Shown here piece after piece: positions 6,553 to 12,935 of a DNA stretch of 13,429 nucleotides. A model generated the notes under the pieces. That model made no database searches. It was not told the origin of the DNA and saw nothing but the letters and a program-made list of their open reading frames with translations. Within the stretch, counting starts at the first letter, position 1. Each line of letters starts with the position of its first letter. The stretch lies in NCBI GenBank assembly GCA_021780795.1, contig JAJXYA010000265.1:1-13429 (forward strand), given 5' to 3'. Position numbers and translations under genes: made by a program. Source of the DNA: Bacillota bacterium (lineage in GTDB: Bacteria > Bacillota_A > Clostridia > Clostridiales > Clostridiaceae).

Positions 6553-7800
6553 TTATTTTATATTTTTATATTTTTCTGGAACGGGTTCTTTACTATTTCC
6601 TAAGTATCCTTGTCCAAATACATAAGTATCTTGATAAACCATTACGTGGTTTACGATTTCTTTACCACTAACTCTATCTAAATACAATGAACCATTCCAT
6701 TCAGCTCCTGGTGTATATTCACCAAATGCTTTAACAACATCAGCAAGATTGCCTTTTTGCATTTTGCCTTCTACTACATTTTTACCATATTCTACTAAAC
6801 CTTCAGTAGCTGTGTAGCCATAAGAATATGCCCATGTACCCATTCTCTTAGCTCCACCTTTAGCCACAACTGTTGCTTCAACTTTTTTAAGTATTTCAGG
6901 CCAGTTTCCAGCTTCTGCTTTTAAGTCAATACCAAATGCACCAGGATATCCCATTATTGGTGAAGGTAGATCCGGTTCTACAAATATAGCACCAAGTTCT
7001 GCAACACGTTTCAACAATGGTTCTGTTTGAGCATCATTTGTACAGAAGAATGCTGTATCTTTTCCGTATTTTTCAACCCATGCAGGCATTTTTTCAAGTA
7101 TAAATTGTTGTGCTCCTGGAACTCCTACGTCACTTGTAGGGTCTGGAGCTGTTTCAGATATAAATTCCAGTCCTAAGTCCTTGCAAGCTTCTTCCATGAT
7201 ATTTTTTCTTAAAGAAAGAAGTTCTATACTCATATGTCTTGGGAAAGAAATGTGAACGAATTTTTTTGCTCCCATTTTCTTAGCTGCAAGAATCATAAGG
7301 TATCCACGGTTTACGTTATCAGGGTCCACAACTAAATCCGCTGCAGCTTCAATCATAGCTGTATCTTCTTGAGAAGAGTTAGCTAAAAGTAATATATCAG
7401 GTCTTTTTTCACGAATTTGTGTAAATGCTGCAACAGTACCTGGTATTGCTTGATTTACCACGATTACTTTCATGTCTGGATCATCTGCAAGTCCAGTAAT
7501 TGTTCCAATAGTAGTTTCTAGCTCTTGCGTAAAGTTATCTGGATAAGTAACATGCTTTATCATGCCACCGCTATTAGCGTCCCCATACTTTTTAATCATT
7601 GCTTCAGCACCACGCAGCTCGTCTTCACCTTGTGATACAGTACCAGTAACGATACCAATGTGCATCTTTGGCTTTTCAGTCTCAGTTTTTGTTTCAGTTG
7701 TAGTCTCATTTTTAGCTTCATTAGGTGCTTTTGTTCCACACCCTACTAAGCCAAATGTTAGCATTAAGCTTAAAGCAACTGCTAATGACTTTTTTAACAT
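6553..7800 (-). CDS. Lipoprotein solute-binding protein of the ABC importer, DUF3798-like
   Basis: This 415-residue protein has an N-terminal signal peptide with a basic start (MLKKS), a hydrophobic core and the lipobox LVGC, so Cys21 is the lipidated residue. A Thr/Glu/Lys-rich linker (about 22-46) leads to a periplasmic-binding-protein-like domain from about 47 (MHIGIVTGTVSQGEDELRGA). Alternating beta/alpha segments follow (KVIVVNQAIPG, DILLLANSS, KFVHISFPRH, TAFFCTNDAQ), as in the type I fold of BMP/sugar-binding proteins. From memory the sequence matches the family DUF3798, whose members are lipoproteins of unknown ligand. The ATG is preceded by a G-rich site (7808-7815). It is the first gene of a four-gene import operon, and a promoter and operator-like repeats lie just upstream. 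The binding-protein role is well supported; the ligand is not identifiable. Confidence 0.88.
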   Translation of the reverse strand: MLKKSLAVALSLMLTFGLVGCGTKAPNEAKNETTTETKTETEKPKMHIGIVTGTVSQGEDELRGAEAMIKKYGDANSGGMIKHVTYPDNFTQELETTIGTITGLADDPDMKVIVVNQAIPGTVAAFTQIREKRPDILLLANSSQEDTAMIEAAADLVVDPDNVNRGYLMILAAKKMGAKKFVHISFPRHMSIELLSLRKNIMEEACKDLGLEFISETAPDPTSDVGVPGAQQFILEKMPAWVEKYGKDTAFFCTNDAQTEPLLKRVAELGAIFVEPDLPSPIMGYPGAFGIDLKAEAGNWPEILKKVEATVVAKGGAKRMGTWAYSYGYTATEGLVEYGKNVVEGKMQKGNLADVVKAFGEYTPGAEWNGSLYLDRVSGKEIVNHVMVYQDTYVFGQGYLGNSKEPVPEKYKNIK

Positions 7801-7820
7801 TTAGAATCCCCCTTTTTTTC

Positions 7821-7862
7821 GAGCTAAGCTCATTTATAATACAAAAATTCTAAGCCTTGTAA
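7821..7862 (-). promoter_or_regulatory. Probable promoter of the ABC importer operon with a palindrome at the start site
   Basis: On the minus strand TTACAA (7857-7862) and TTATAA (7834-7839; TATAAA also reads one base further down) are 17 bases apart. The predicted start near 7827 falls inside the perfect palindrome GAGCT-A-AGCTC (7821-7831), a good position for a repressor. Both hexamers are only fair matches. Confidence 0.45.
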
Positions 7863-7871
7863 TTCCCCCCA

Positions 7872-7898
7872 TTAGTAAGAATTAGTTTTACTAAGAAT
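7872..7898 (-). promoter_or_regulatory. Operator-like paired 11-mers upstream of the ABC operon promoter
   Basis: TTAGTAAGAAT (7872-7882) and TTACTAAGAAT (7888-7898) are direct repeats with one mismatch, 16 bases apart. The same stretch also contains the inverted pair TTAGTAA/TTACTAA (7872-7878 and 7888-7894). They lie about 50 and 66 bases upstream of the predicted start, where an activator would bind. No regulator gene is nearby. Confidence 0.35.
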
Positions 7899-7901
7899 TC
7901 A

Positions 7902-8311
7902 GCATTCAAGTTATAAGTTTTCAATTATAAAATTTATAAAGATTTAAATATTTTTAGATAAGTTTAGTTTTTTTTACATTAAATATCCTAATTACATTTG
8001 TTTATCCATTGTAAAAGCAACTTTTTTATAGATAGAATGTTGATGATTTTTTATCGAATTGGAATGATATAATATAAATATTGCAACGTTTTGAATATTA
8101 TGAATATTTCTTATATCACAACTTATTAATATTTACAATATTACAAGATATAATATTTTTTTGTAAATATTTAAATATTTTGAAAGCAAAATAATAACTA
8201 TCTTATTTACATTATTTTACATATTCTCTTTAAAATGAATTATATTATGTTTTTAAAATTAAGTCAAGTTAAAAATATTTGTATATAATTATATATATGC
8301 TAAAAATTACT
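7902..8311. other. AT-rich non-coding stretch
   Basis: There is no convincing open reading frame on either strand. The sequence is very AT-rich, with many AATATT and TTTAAA runs. Isolated -10-like hexamers occur (for example near 8067-8077) but none pairs with a credible -35 and a downstream gene. Two TTTACA repeats at 8206-8211 and 8216-8221 resemble a response-regulator half-site pair, but they are more than 400 bases from the cotransporter start. I assign nothing firm here. Confidence 0.5.
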
Positions 8312-8359
8312 AAAATAAAACAAAAGAAGTTAACTTCGAAAATTTGAAGTTAACTTCTT
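8312..8359 (-). terminator. Strong minus-strand terminator made of two copies of a 12-bp palindrome
   Basis: The palindrome GAAGTTAACTTC occurs at 8326-8337 and again at 8346-8357, with centres exactly 20 bases apart. Together they fold into a 14-bp perfect stem (8324-8337 with 8346-8359) and an 8-base loop. On the minus strand the stem is followed by TTTTGTTTTATTTT (8312-8325), a classic U-tract; the plus-strand exit is not U-rich. No annotated minus-strand gene ends here, because the flanking genes diverge. Confidence 0.6.
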
Positions 8360-8472
8360 ACTATTCATTACCTTGATTTTAAGCTGTATCGTTAGTAAAT
8401 TATATTTTAAATTTACTAATTTCCGCATTAAGTTTAAGTACTTGATTAACTTGGATTTCATTCATATACATA
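8312..8472 (-). ncRNA. Candidate short minus-strand transcript (small RNA or remnant of a small gene)
   Basis: A perfect TATAAT on the minus strand (8479-8484) predicts a start near 8472, about 115 bases before the orphan terminator. That would give a transcript of roughly 160 bases. No good -35 precedes it. The stretch contains a 23-codon frame (8471 down to 8400) reading MYMNEIQVNQVLKLNAEIS and ending in TAA, open a further 14 codons upstream of its ATG, but with no ribosome binding site. It could be a small RNA, or the tail of a decayed gene that left its terminator behind. This is an inference from signals only. Confidence 0.25.
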
Positions 8473-8573
8473 GTTGTAATTATAGTCCAATTTAACTTTT
8501 CATAATTTTTAAGCTAACCGCCTCTTAACACTTTGCAACATTTCTTAAAGTAGTGTTTAAAATCATAAAATAA

Positions 8574-8636
8574 TTAACATAAATTATGTAAAACTTAACA
8601 TTAAATTAACATAATTGTGATAAAATGTCATATAGA
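8574..8636 (+). promoter_or_regulatory. Pho-box-like promoter of the Na/Pi cotransporter gene
   Basis: TTAACA occurs at 8574-8579, 8595-8600 and 8606-8611. The last two, each followed by T, form a TTAACAT-N4-TTAACAT array with an 11-base period. The first is 21 bases (about two turns) upstream, with a degenerate TTATGT between. This is the arrangement of PhoP/PhoB direct-repeat sites in Firmicutes. A -10-like TATAGA (8631-8636) follows and no proper -35 is present, as is usual for promoters activated by PhoP over the -35 region. The role of the downstream gene in phosphate uptake supports the reading. Confidence 0.6.
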
Positions 8637-8662
8637 ATGTTATTTGTAAAAGGAGTGTTGAG

Positions 8663-10270
8663 ATGGATTATAAGATGATTTTTCAACTTTTAGGTGGTTT
8701 AGGACTTTTTGTATATGGAATGAAGCTAATGGGAGATGGCCTTCAAAAAGCAGCAGGTGAGAAGCTAAAAGGAATGTTGGAGGTCCTAACTACCAACAAG
8801 TTTTTAGCCGTACTTGTCGGTGCAGGAGTTACTTCAATAATTCAAAGTAGTAGTGCAACTACAGTAATGACTGTAGGTTTTGTAAATGCAGGTCTTATGA
8901 ATTTATTTCAAGCTGCAGGTGTTATTATGGGGGCGAACATTGGTACTACAATGACCGCCCAACTTATAGCCTTTAAACTTACAGATATAGCACCCTTTAT
9001 TCTTGCTATAGGTGCTGTTTTAGTTCTATTTAGTAAGAAGAAAAAAACTAGAGACATTGGCGAAATTGTTTTAGGCTTCGGTATATTGTTTGTAGGTATG
9101 TCAATGATGGAACATTCTATGAAGCCTTTGACCCAACTAGATAGCTTTAAAAACCTTATTCTAGTTTTGGGAAAACACCCTCTCATGGGAGTTCTTGTTG
9201 GACTTGGTATGACAGCAACAGTTCAAAGTAGTAGTGCTACTATTGGAATATTAATGGCACTTGCTGCAAATAGCAGTATGTCCCTTGGTGTTGCACTTCC
9301 TATACTTTTCGGAGACAATATTGGAACTTGTGCTACTGCACTACTGGCAAGTATAGGAACAAATAAAAATGCTAAGAGAGCTGCACTTATTCATCTAATC
9401 TTTAACTTAACTGGTACAATAATATTTATGTCTGCTTTCAGCTTAGTATTGAAGATTGTTCCAATGTTTGGTGGGGATATTCAAAGACAAATTGCAAATG
9501 CTCACACATTCTTTAATATAACAAATGTGTGTATTCAAATTTGGTTCATAGGTATTTTAGTTAAGATTGTTAACAAATTAGTGCCTGGCGAAGATGAAAA
9601 ATCATCTACCTTAGTACTGGAATACTTAGATAACAGACTTTTAGAGACTCCCTCCATTGCAGTTGGACAAGTTATCAAAGAAGTTACAAGAATGGGGAAA
9701 CTTGCGTCTGTAAACCTTTCTCATTCAATGGAAGCGTTTTTGAATTCTGATGAAAAAATGATGAACTCAGTTATTGAGAACGAAGTTACAATAAATTATC
9801 TTGAAAGAGAAATAACTAGTTATTTGGTGGCACTTTTTAATACAGCACTGTCAGAACATCAATCAGAACTTATAACTTCATTATTTCATGTAGTAAATGA
9901 TATTGAAAGGATTGGAGATCATGCTGATAACTTAGGTGAACTTGCTAAATACAAGTTAGATAATAAAATCACTTTTTCTGAAAAAGCAATATCTGATGTT
10001 ACATACATGTTCGAAACTGTAAAATACTCTGTGGATAATGCAATAATAGCTTTAGAAAATTTCGATTTAGAATCTGCACGCAAAGCTATGGATGTGGAAC
10101 AAAAGATAGATAGCATGGAAGTACAACTTAAAAAGGAACATATAATTAGATTAAATAAACTTGAATGTACACCTGCTGGTAGCTCTGTATATCTAGAACT
10201 TTTAACCAATCTTGAAAGAGTTGGAGACCATTCAAATAACATTGCTCAAATGGTTATTAGTTCTAATTAA
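8663..10270 (+). CDS. Na+/phosphate cotransporter family protein (NptA/YjbB-like) with C-terminal PhoU-like domain
   Basis: This 535-residue protein has an N-terminal half of about eight to nine membrane segments. It contains the duplicated signature of Na/Pi cotransporters (SLC34/NptA family): QSSSAT at 61-66 and again at 188-193. Each copy is followed by a related motif (GANIGTT at 90-96, GDNIGTC at 217-223). The pair reflects the inverted-repeat fold that binds sodium and phosphate. Residues about 335-530 are helical and soluble and resemble the paired PhoU helical bundle, with two ER(I/V)GDH motifs (in HVVNDIERIGDHADNLGEL and TNLERVGDHSNNIAQM). Some homologues with a PhoU domain may export rather than import phosphate. 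The ATG has AGGAG (8651-8655) eight bases upstream. The gene is monocistronic, ends at a strong terminator shared with the convergent gene, and has Pho-box-like repeats upstream. Confidence 0.93.
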   Translation: MDYKMIFQLLGGLGLFVYGMKLMGDGLQKAAGEKLKGMLEVLTTNKFLAVLVGAGVTSIIQSSSATTVMTVGFVNAGLMNLFQAAGVIMGANIGTTMTAQLIAFKLTDIAPFILAIGAVLVLFSKKKKTRDIGEIVLGFGILFVGMSMMEHSMKPLTQLDSFKNLILVLGKHPLMGVLVGLGMTATVQSSSATIGILMALAANSSMSLGVALPILFGDNIGTCATALLASIGTNKNAKRAALIHLIFNLTGTIIFMSAFSLVLKIVPMFGGDIQRQIANAHTFFNITNVCIQIWFIGILVKIVNKLVPGEDEKSSTLVLEYLDNRLLETPSIAVGQVIKEVTRMGKLASVNLSHSMEAFLNSDEKMMNSVIENEVTINYLEREITSYLVALFNTALSEHQSELITSLFHVVNDIERIGDHADNLGELAKYKLDNKITFSEKAISDVTYMFETVKYSVDNAIIALENFDLESARKAMDVEQKIDSMEVQLKKEHIIRLNKLECTPAGSSVYLELLTNLERVGDHSNNIAQMVISSN

Positions 10271-10281
10271 ATCTAAAACAC

Positions 10282-10326
10282 AAAAAAGATTAGGGTATAG
10301 TGTGATACTAAACCCTAATCTTTTTT
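10282..10326. terminator. Bidirectional intrinsic terminator between convergent genes
   Basis: A 15-bp stem pairs AAAAAAGATTAGGGT (10282-10296) with ACCCTAATCTTTTTT (10312-10326), with a small inner TAGT/ACTA helix. Poly-T follows in one direction and poly-A precedes, giving a U-tract for both strands. The TAG stop of the minus-strand gene (10315-10317) lies within the stem. Confidence 0.9.
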
Positions 10327-10878
10327 TATAGATGCACTTACCAGTTCCTTTACTTTTGATAAGTCTCCAATAGTTAATTTTATTTTTTTAATAGTTTCTT
10401 GTGCTGTTTGATAATTTTTTTCTCCAGTTAAAGTGCCTAATTTAGAGATCACTGCTGTACTATCAACGATATTTTTGACATATGAACAGTATTTATCATG
10501 AAATGAATTAAGTTTTTCTCTATGTTCCAACTTTTTAACTTCACCATAGTACTTATTTAAATTTGAGTTTTCCGTCTTTAATGTCTCTAGCCCCTTATCC
10601 TTTGTTGAAATTGCCTTCTCTATATTATCCACTGATAGTTTAATTTTATTTGAGTACTCCGCAATGTCTTTACCATATTTCACATCACTTATATACCCCT
10701 TAGCTTCTTCAAGTGGTGAAGCCCCTTTAATAAAAACATTATAAGCAAAAAACAAGAAAAATACCATTATCAGAAATATCAATAATTTTATTGCTTTTTT
10801 TACAATTGAAGCAATTATTAAAATAACTACTATAGCTAAAATAATGTATATTAGCATATTGGAATTTATTGTACTCAT
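10315..10878 (-). CDS. Unrecognised membrane-anchored coiled-coil protein
   Basis: I do not recognise this 187-residue protein. Two adjacent hydrophobic segments (about 8-25 and 29-50) with a short KKAIK turn would anchor it as an N-terminal hairpin. The rest (about 55-187) is hydrophilic, rich in Lys, Glu and Ser, and helical with coiled-coil character. One cysteine lies at residue 131. The topology suggests that the helical domain is displayed on one side of the membrane. The ATG at 10878 follows a very G-rich site (about 10881-10890, AGGGGGAG). The gene is alone, converges on the Na/Pi cotransporter and shares its terminator. No promoter is obvious in the 190 bases upstream. A link to phosphate transport cannot be claimed from convergence alone. 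Confidence 0.75.
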   Translation of the reverse strand: MSTINSNMLIYIILAIVVILIIASIVKKAIKLLIFLIMVFFLFFAYNVFIKGASPLEEAKGYISDVKYGKDIAEYSNKIKLSVDNIEKAISTKDKGLETLKTENSNLNKYYGEVKKLEHREKLNSFHDKYCSYVKNIVDSTAVISKLGTLTGEKNYQTAQETIKKIKLTIGDLSKVKELVSASIKKD

Positions 10879-11070
10879 TTTTCTCCCCCTCTAAGGCATC
10901 TGAAAATACCTATCTTTCCTTTTCTATTTGTATTCAGTTATTCCTTCTTAAATATTTAAAATACAAGATATAATTTCTAAAGATTTCTAGCAATCCTTAA
11001 AAGGCATATGCAAAACATTTAAATGAATTAATAGCAACATGTCCTCATATTATTGCATGTTCTAAGGCCG

Positions 11071-11793
11071 CTATTTCAACTTACATATATTGTTTAATTC
11101 TCCTTCTATTATGTTTTTCACATATTCCGCTAAATCCTGTTCTTCCTCTTTACTTAACAAATCAACATAAATAGGTTTATGTATAACCATTCTCACTTTG
11201 TTTCCTGTTACTTTTTTACCTACTTCTAATACATTATAAGTACCATCTATTGTTATGGGTACTATTGTGGCTTTAGATTTTATAGCCAGTTTCATACTTC
11301 CTTTTTTAAATGAATTCATTTTAGATTTAAGGCTTCTTGTACCCTCTGGAAAAATCAGCATAGAACGTCCTTCATTTATTTTTTCTACACCTTCTTGAAT
11401 AGTTTTAATTGATTCTCTAGGACTCTGCCTATTTAAATAAATTGTTCCAATAGATTTTATCCAACTACTAACCAACGGTATTTTTTGTATTTCTTTTTTC
11501 GCAATAAAACCAAATGGTTTATCAATATAAGCGAGCAATGCAAATCCATCAAAGATAGCTTGATGATTTGCTATAAAAACACAATTTTCCTTTGGTATAT
11601 TTTCAACACCACTAACCTCCATACTTGTCTTAGTTACCTTCAAAACATATTTTGAAATTTTTTGAGCTCTTCTATATGCATATATTTCAGCCTCTTTAAG
11701 TGATTTTTTTTGCATAACCTTTATTTTAATTAAGCTAAGTGATGAAATACTTAAATAAATTGAAAAATATAAATACCATAATAATTTTATCAT
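11071..11793 (-). CDS. plsC: 1-acyl-sn-glycerol-3-phosphate acyltransferase (PlsC family)
   Basis: This 240-residue protein has an N-terminal hydrophobic membrane anchor (about 1-25) and the ordered acyltransferase motifs. Block I is the catalytic NHQAIFD (His77, Asp82; HX4D). Block II includes KKEIQKIPLVSSWIKSIG followed by IYLNR (118-122). Block III is the glycerophosphate-binding FPEGTRS (148-154). Block IV is VPITIDG (178-184). These transfer an acyl group to the sn-2 position of lysophosphatidate at the cytoplasmic membrane, the second step of phospholipid synthesis. The length is normal for the family. The ATG has GGAGGG upstream (11800-11805). The gene is alone and diverges from the YtxH-like gene. 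No terminator with a U-tract is visible after it. Broader acyltransferase specificity is possible, since many clostridia carry several PlsC paralogues. Confidence 0.92.
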   Translation of the reverse strand: MIKLLWYLYFSIYLSISSLSLIKIKVMQKKSLKEAEIYAYRRAQKISKYVLKVTKTSMEVSGVENIPKENCVFIANHQAIFDGFALLAYIDKPFGFIAKKEIQKIPLVSSWIKSIGTIYLNRQSPRESIKTIQEGVEKINEGRSMLIFPEGTRSLKSKMNSFKKGSMKLAIKSKATIVPITIDGTYNVLEVGKKVTGNKVRMVIHKPIYVDLLSKEEEQDLAEYVKNIIEGELNNICKLK

Positions 11794-11951
11794 TAGGTTC
11801 CCTCCATCATAATTTTAATTTAAGCATGTGAAAAAATAAGGTGTCTTTATACAAACATACAGCTTGATTTTATCAAATATCTCAAAAAATTGATATATAT
11901 TTGTAATAAATTGTACTTGGCTATATATTTTTTTACATTTTTCTTTGCATA

Positions 11952-11979
11952 TTGACAATAATTACATATTGTATATTAT
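11952..11979 (+). promoter_or_regulatory. Promoter of the ytxH-ytxG-like pair
   Basis: A perfect TTGACA (11952-11957) is followed after 16 bases by TATTAT (11974-11979), a sigma-A-type promoter. No sigma-B-like pair was seen, although the homologous genes in Bacillus subtilis belong to the general stress regulon. Confidence 0.6.
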
Positions 11980-12018
11980 TATTGTATAAGGTTTTTTATT
12001 TTTAAAGGAGGAAAAATT

Positions 12019-12396
12019 ATGGCATTTTCAAATTTATTTGAAAAACAAAATAAAGAAAAGCAAAAAAAATTAAAAATTAAAACTGCAAAGAAAATACTTA
12101 TTGGCACTGCAGTTGGGAGCCTTAGCGGTTTAGTTGGAGGTTTGCTTCTTTCACCAAAATCCGGCAAAGAGAATAGAGAATGTATTGTTAACTCATCAAA
12201 AGAGTTTACAAATAATATTAAGCAAAGAACTACAGATTTTAAAGGGATTATTGACAACAAAGTCACCTATACTAAAGATCATGTATCAGATGCTAAAATC
12301 AAAATTTATCAATACATAAATGAAAAAAACACTTCAAAAGTCATTTGTGAAACAAAGGATAAATTAACTAACAATGAAGATTTAACTTCATTATAG
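12019..12396 (+). CDS. YtxH-like small envelope protein
   Basis: This 125-residue protein has a basic N-terminus, a glycine-rich hydrophobic segment (about 26-45) and the motif LLLSPKSGKENRE (42-54). The motif matches the YtxH-family signature, in which a membrane helix ends in a (A/S)PKSG(K/R)E sequence. A hydrophilic, probably helical tail follows. YtxH proteins are widespread stress-associated membrane proteins of unknown biochemical role. The ATG is strongly supported by AGGAGG (12006-12011). It is followed by the YtxG/DUF948-like gene, reproducing the ytxG-ytxH pairing known in bacilli but in the opposite order. The reading frame stays open and compositionally similar for 16 codons past its TAG stop, hinting at a recent nonsense change. 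Confidence 0.8.
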   Translation: MAFSNLFEKQNKEKQKKLKIKTAKKILIGTAVGSLSGLVGGLLLSPKSGKENRECIVNSSKEFTNNIKQRTTDFKGIIDNKVTYTKDHVSDAKIKIYQYINEKNTSKVICETKDKLTNNEDLTSL

Positions 12397-12465
12397 GACA
12401 AGCTAACGCATTTGAAAACAAGATTAAAAACTAATCAAAATTATTGAAAAAGAGTGGTGTTATAA

Positions 12466-12807
12466 ATGTATGTAGACATTTTGAAATTAGGACAAGTGTT
12501 ATTAATTTTTCTTGGTATAGCAACTTTAATTATACTTATAATAGTGCTATTAAAACTTATTAAGACTATATCCAGTGTAAATTCAATTATTAAAAAGAAC
12601 GAAAATAATATTGATGAGACATTATCTACTTTACCAAAGACGTCTAAAAATTTATGTGATATATCAGACAATATAAAAGATGTTACTGAAGTAGTAATTT
12701 TGACAACTGCCAATGCCCTTGAAGCAACGGAATCTTTTCAAAGATATTTAGTATACATAGTAGATATTTTAAATATTATAAAAAAAATATTTTCAAATAA
12801 GAAGTAG
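12466..12807 (+). CDS. DUF948/YtxG-like membrane protein
   Basis: This 113-residue protein has one N-terminal membrane helix (about 9-32) followed by a hydrophilic helical region. The repeated polar/hydrophobic pattern (SSVNSIIKKNENNIDETLSTL, then NLCDISDNIKDVTEVV) is typical of DUF948 proteins such as B. subtilis YtxG. Its partner upstream is YtxH-like, and the two families commonly occur together. The function is unknown beyond association with stress and the envelope. The ATG at 12466 has only a weak GTGGTG-type ribosome binding site (about 12454-12459). It ends in a terminator whose left arm contains the stop codon. The family assignment is by pattern and context rather than by a catalytic motif. 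Confidence 0.72.
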   Translation: MYVDILKLGQVLLIFLGIATLIILIIVLLKLIKTISSVNSIIKKNENNIDETLSTLPKTSKNLCDISDNIKDVTEVVILTTANALEATESFQRYLVYIVDILNIIKKIFSNKK

Positions 12808-12829
12808 GAAATTAAATCCTACTTTTTTT
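12802..12829 (+). terminator. Intrinsic terminator after the YtxH/YtxG-like pair
   Basis: AAGTAGGA (12802-12809) pairs with TCCTACTT (12817-12824) around a 7-base loop and runs into seven Ts (12823-12829). The TAG stop (12805-12807) is inside the stem. Confidence 0.9.
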
Positions 12830-12838
12830 ATACACATA

Positions 12839-12896
12839 TATACCATATGAAATAATTTTATCCTATATTAATTTATTTTCAGATATATGGTATAAT
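12839..12896 (+). promoter_or_regulatory. Extended -10 promoter with overlapping inverted repeat for the oligoendopeptidase gene
   Basis: TGG-TATAAT (12888-12896) is an extended -10 element, which explains the lack of a good -35. The -10 overlaps the right arm of a 10-bp perfect inverted repeat, TATACCATAT (12839-12848) and ATATGGTATA (12885-12894), with 36 bases between arms. A dimeric regulator bridging the arms would occlude the promoter; this is inference. Confidence 0.5.
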
Positions 12897-12935
12897 ATAC
12901 TCAACATATAAAATTTTGTAAATGGAGGTGCTAAT

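Noticed and set aside
8083..8097. TTGCAACGTTTTGAA as a catabolite-response (cre) or LacI-type operator
   Set aside because: The two halves are not symmetric around the central CG and several consensus positions fail.
8206..8221. TTTACA pair as a second Pho box
   Set aside because: The period is 10 rather than 11, the flanks are extremely AT-rich, and it is over 400 bases from the cotransporter gene with no promoter in between.
8400..8471. 23-codon minus-strand frame as a protein-coding gene
   Set aside because: It has no ribosome binding site and chance frames of this size are common; kept only as part of the candidate transcript.
11033..11056. AACATG/CATGTT hairpin as the terminator of the acyltransferase gene
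   Set aside because: It has only six pairs, a 14-base or longer loop and no U-tract on the transcribed strand.
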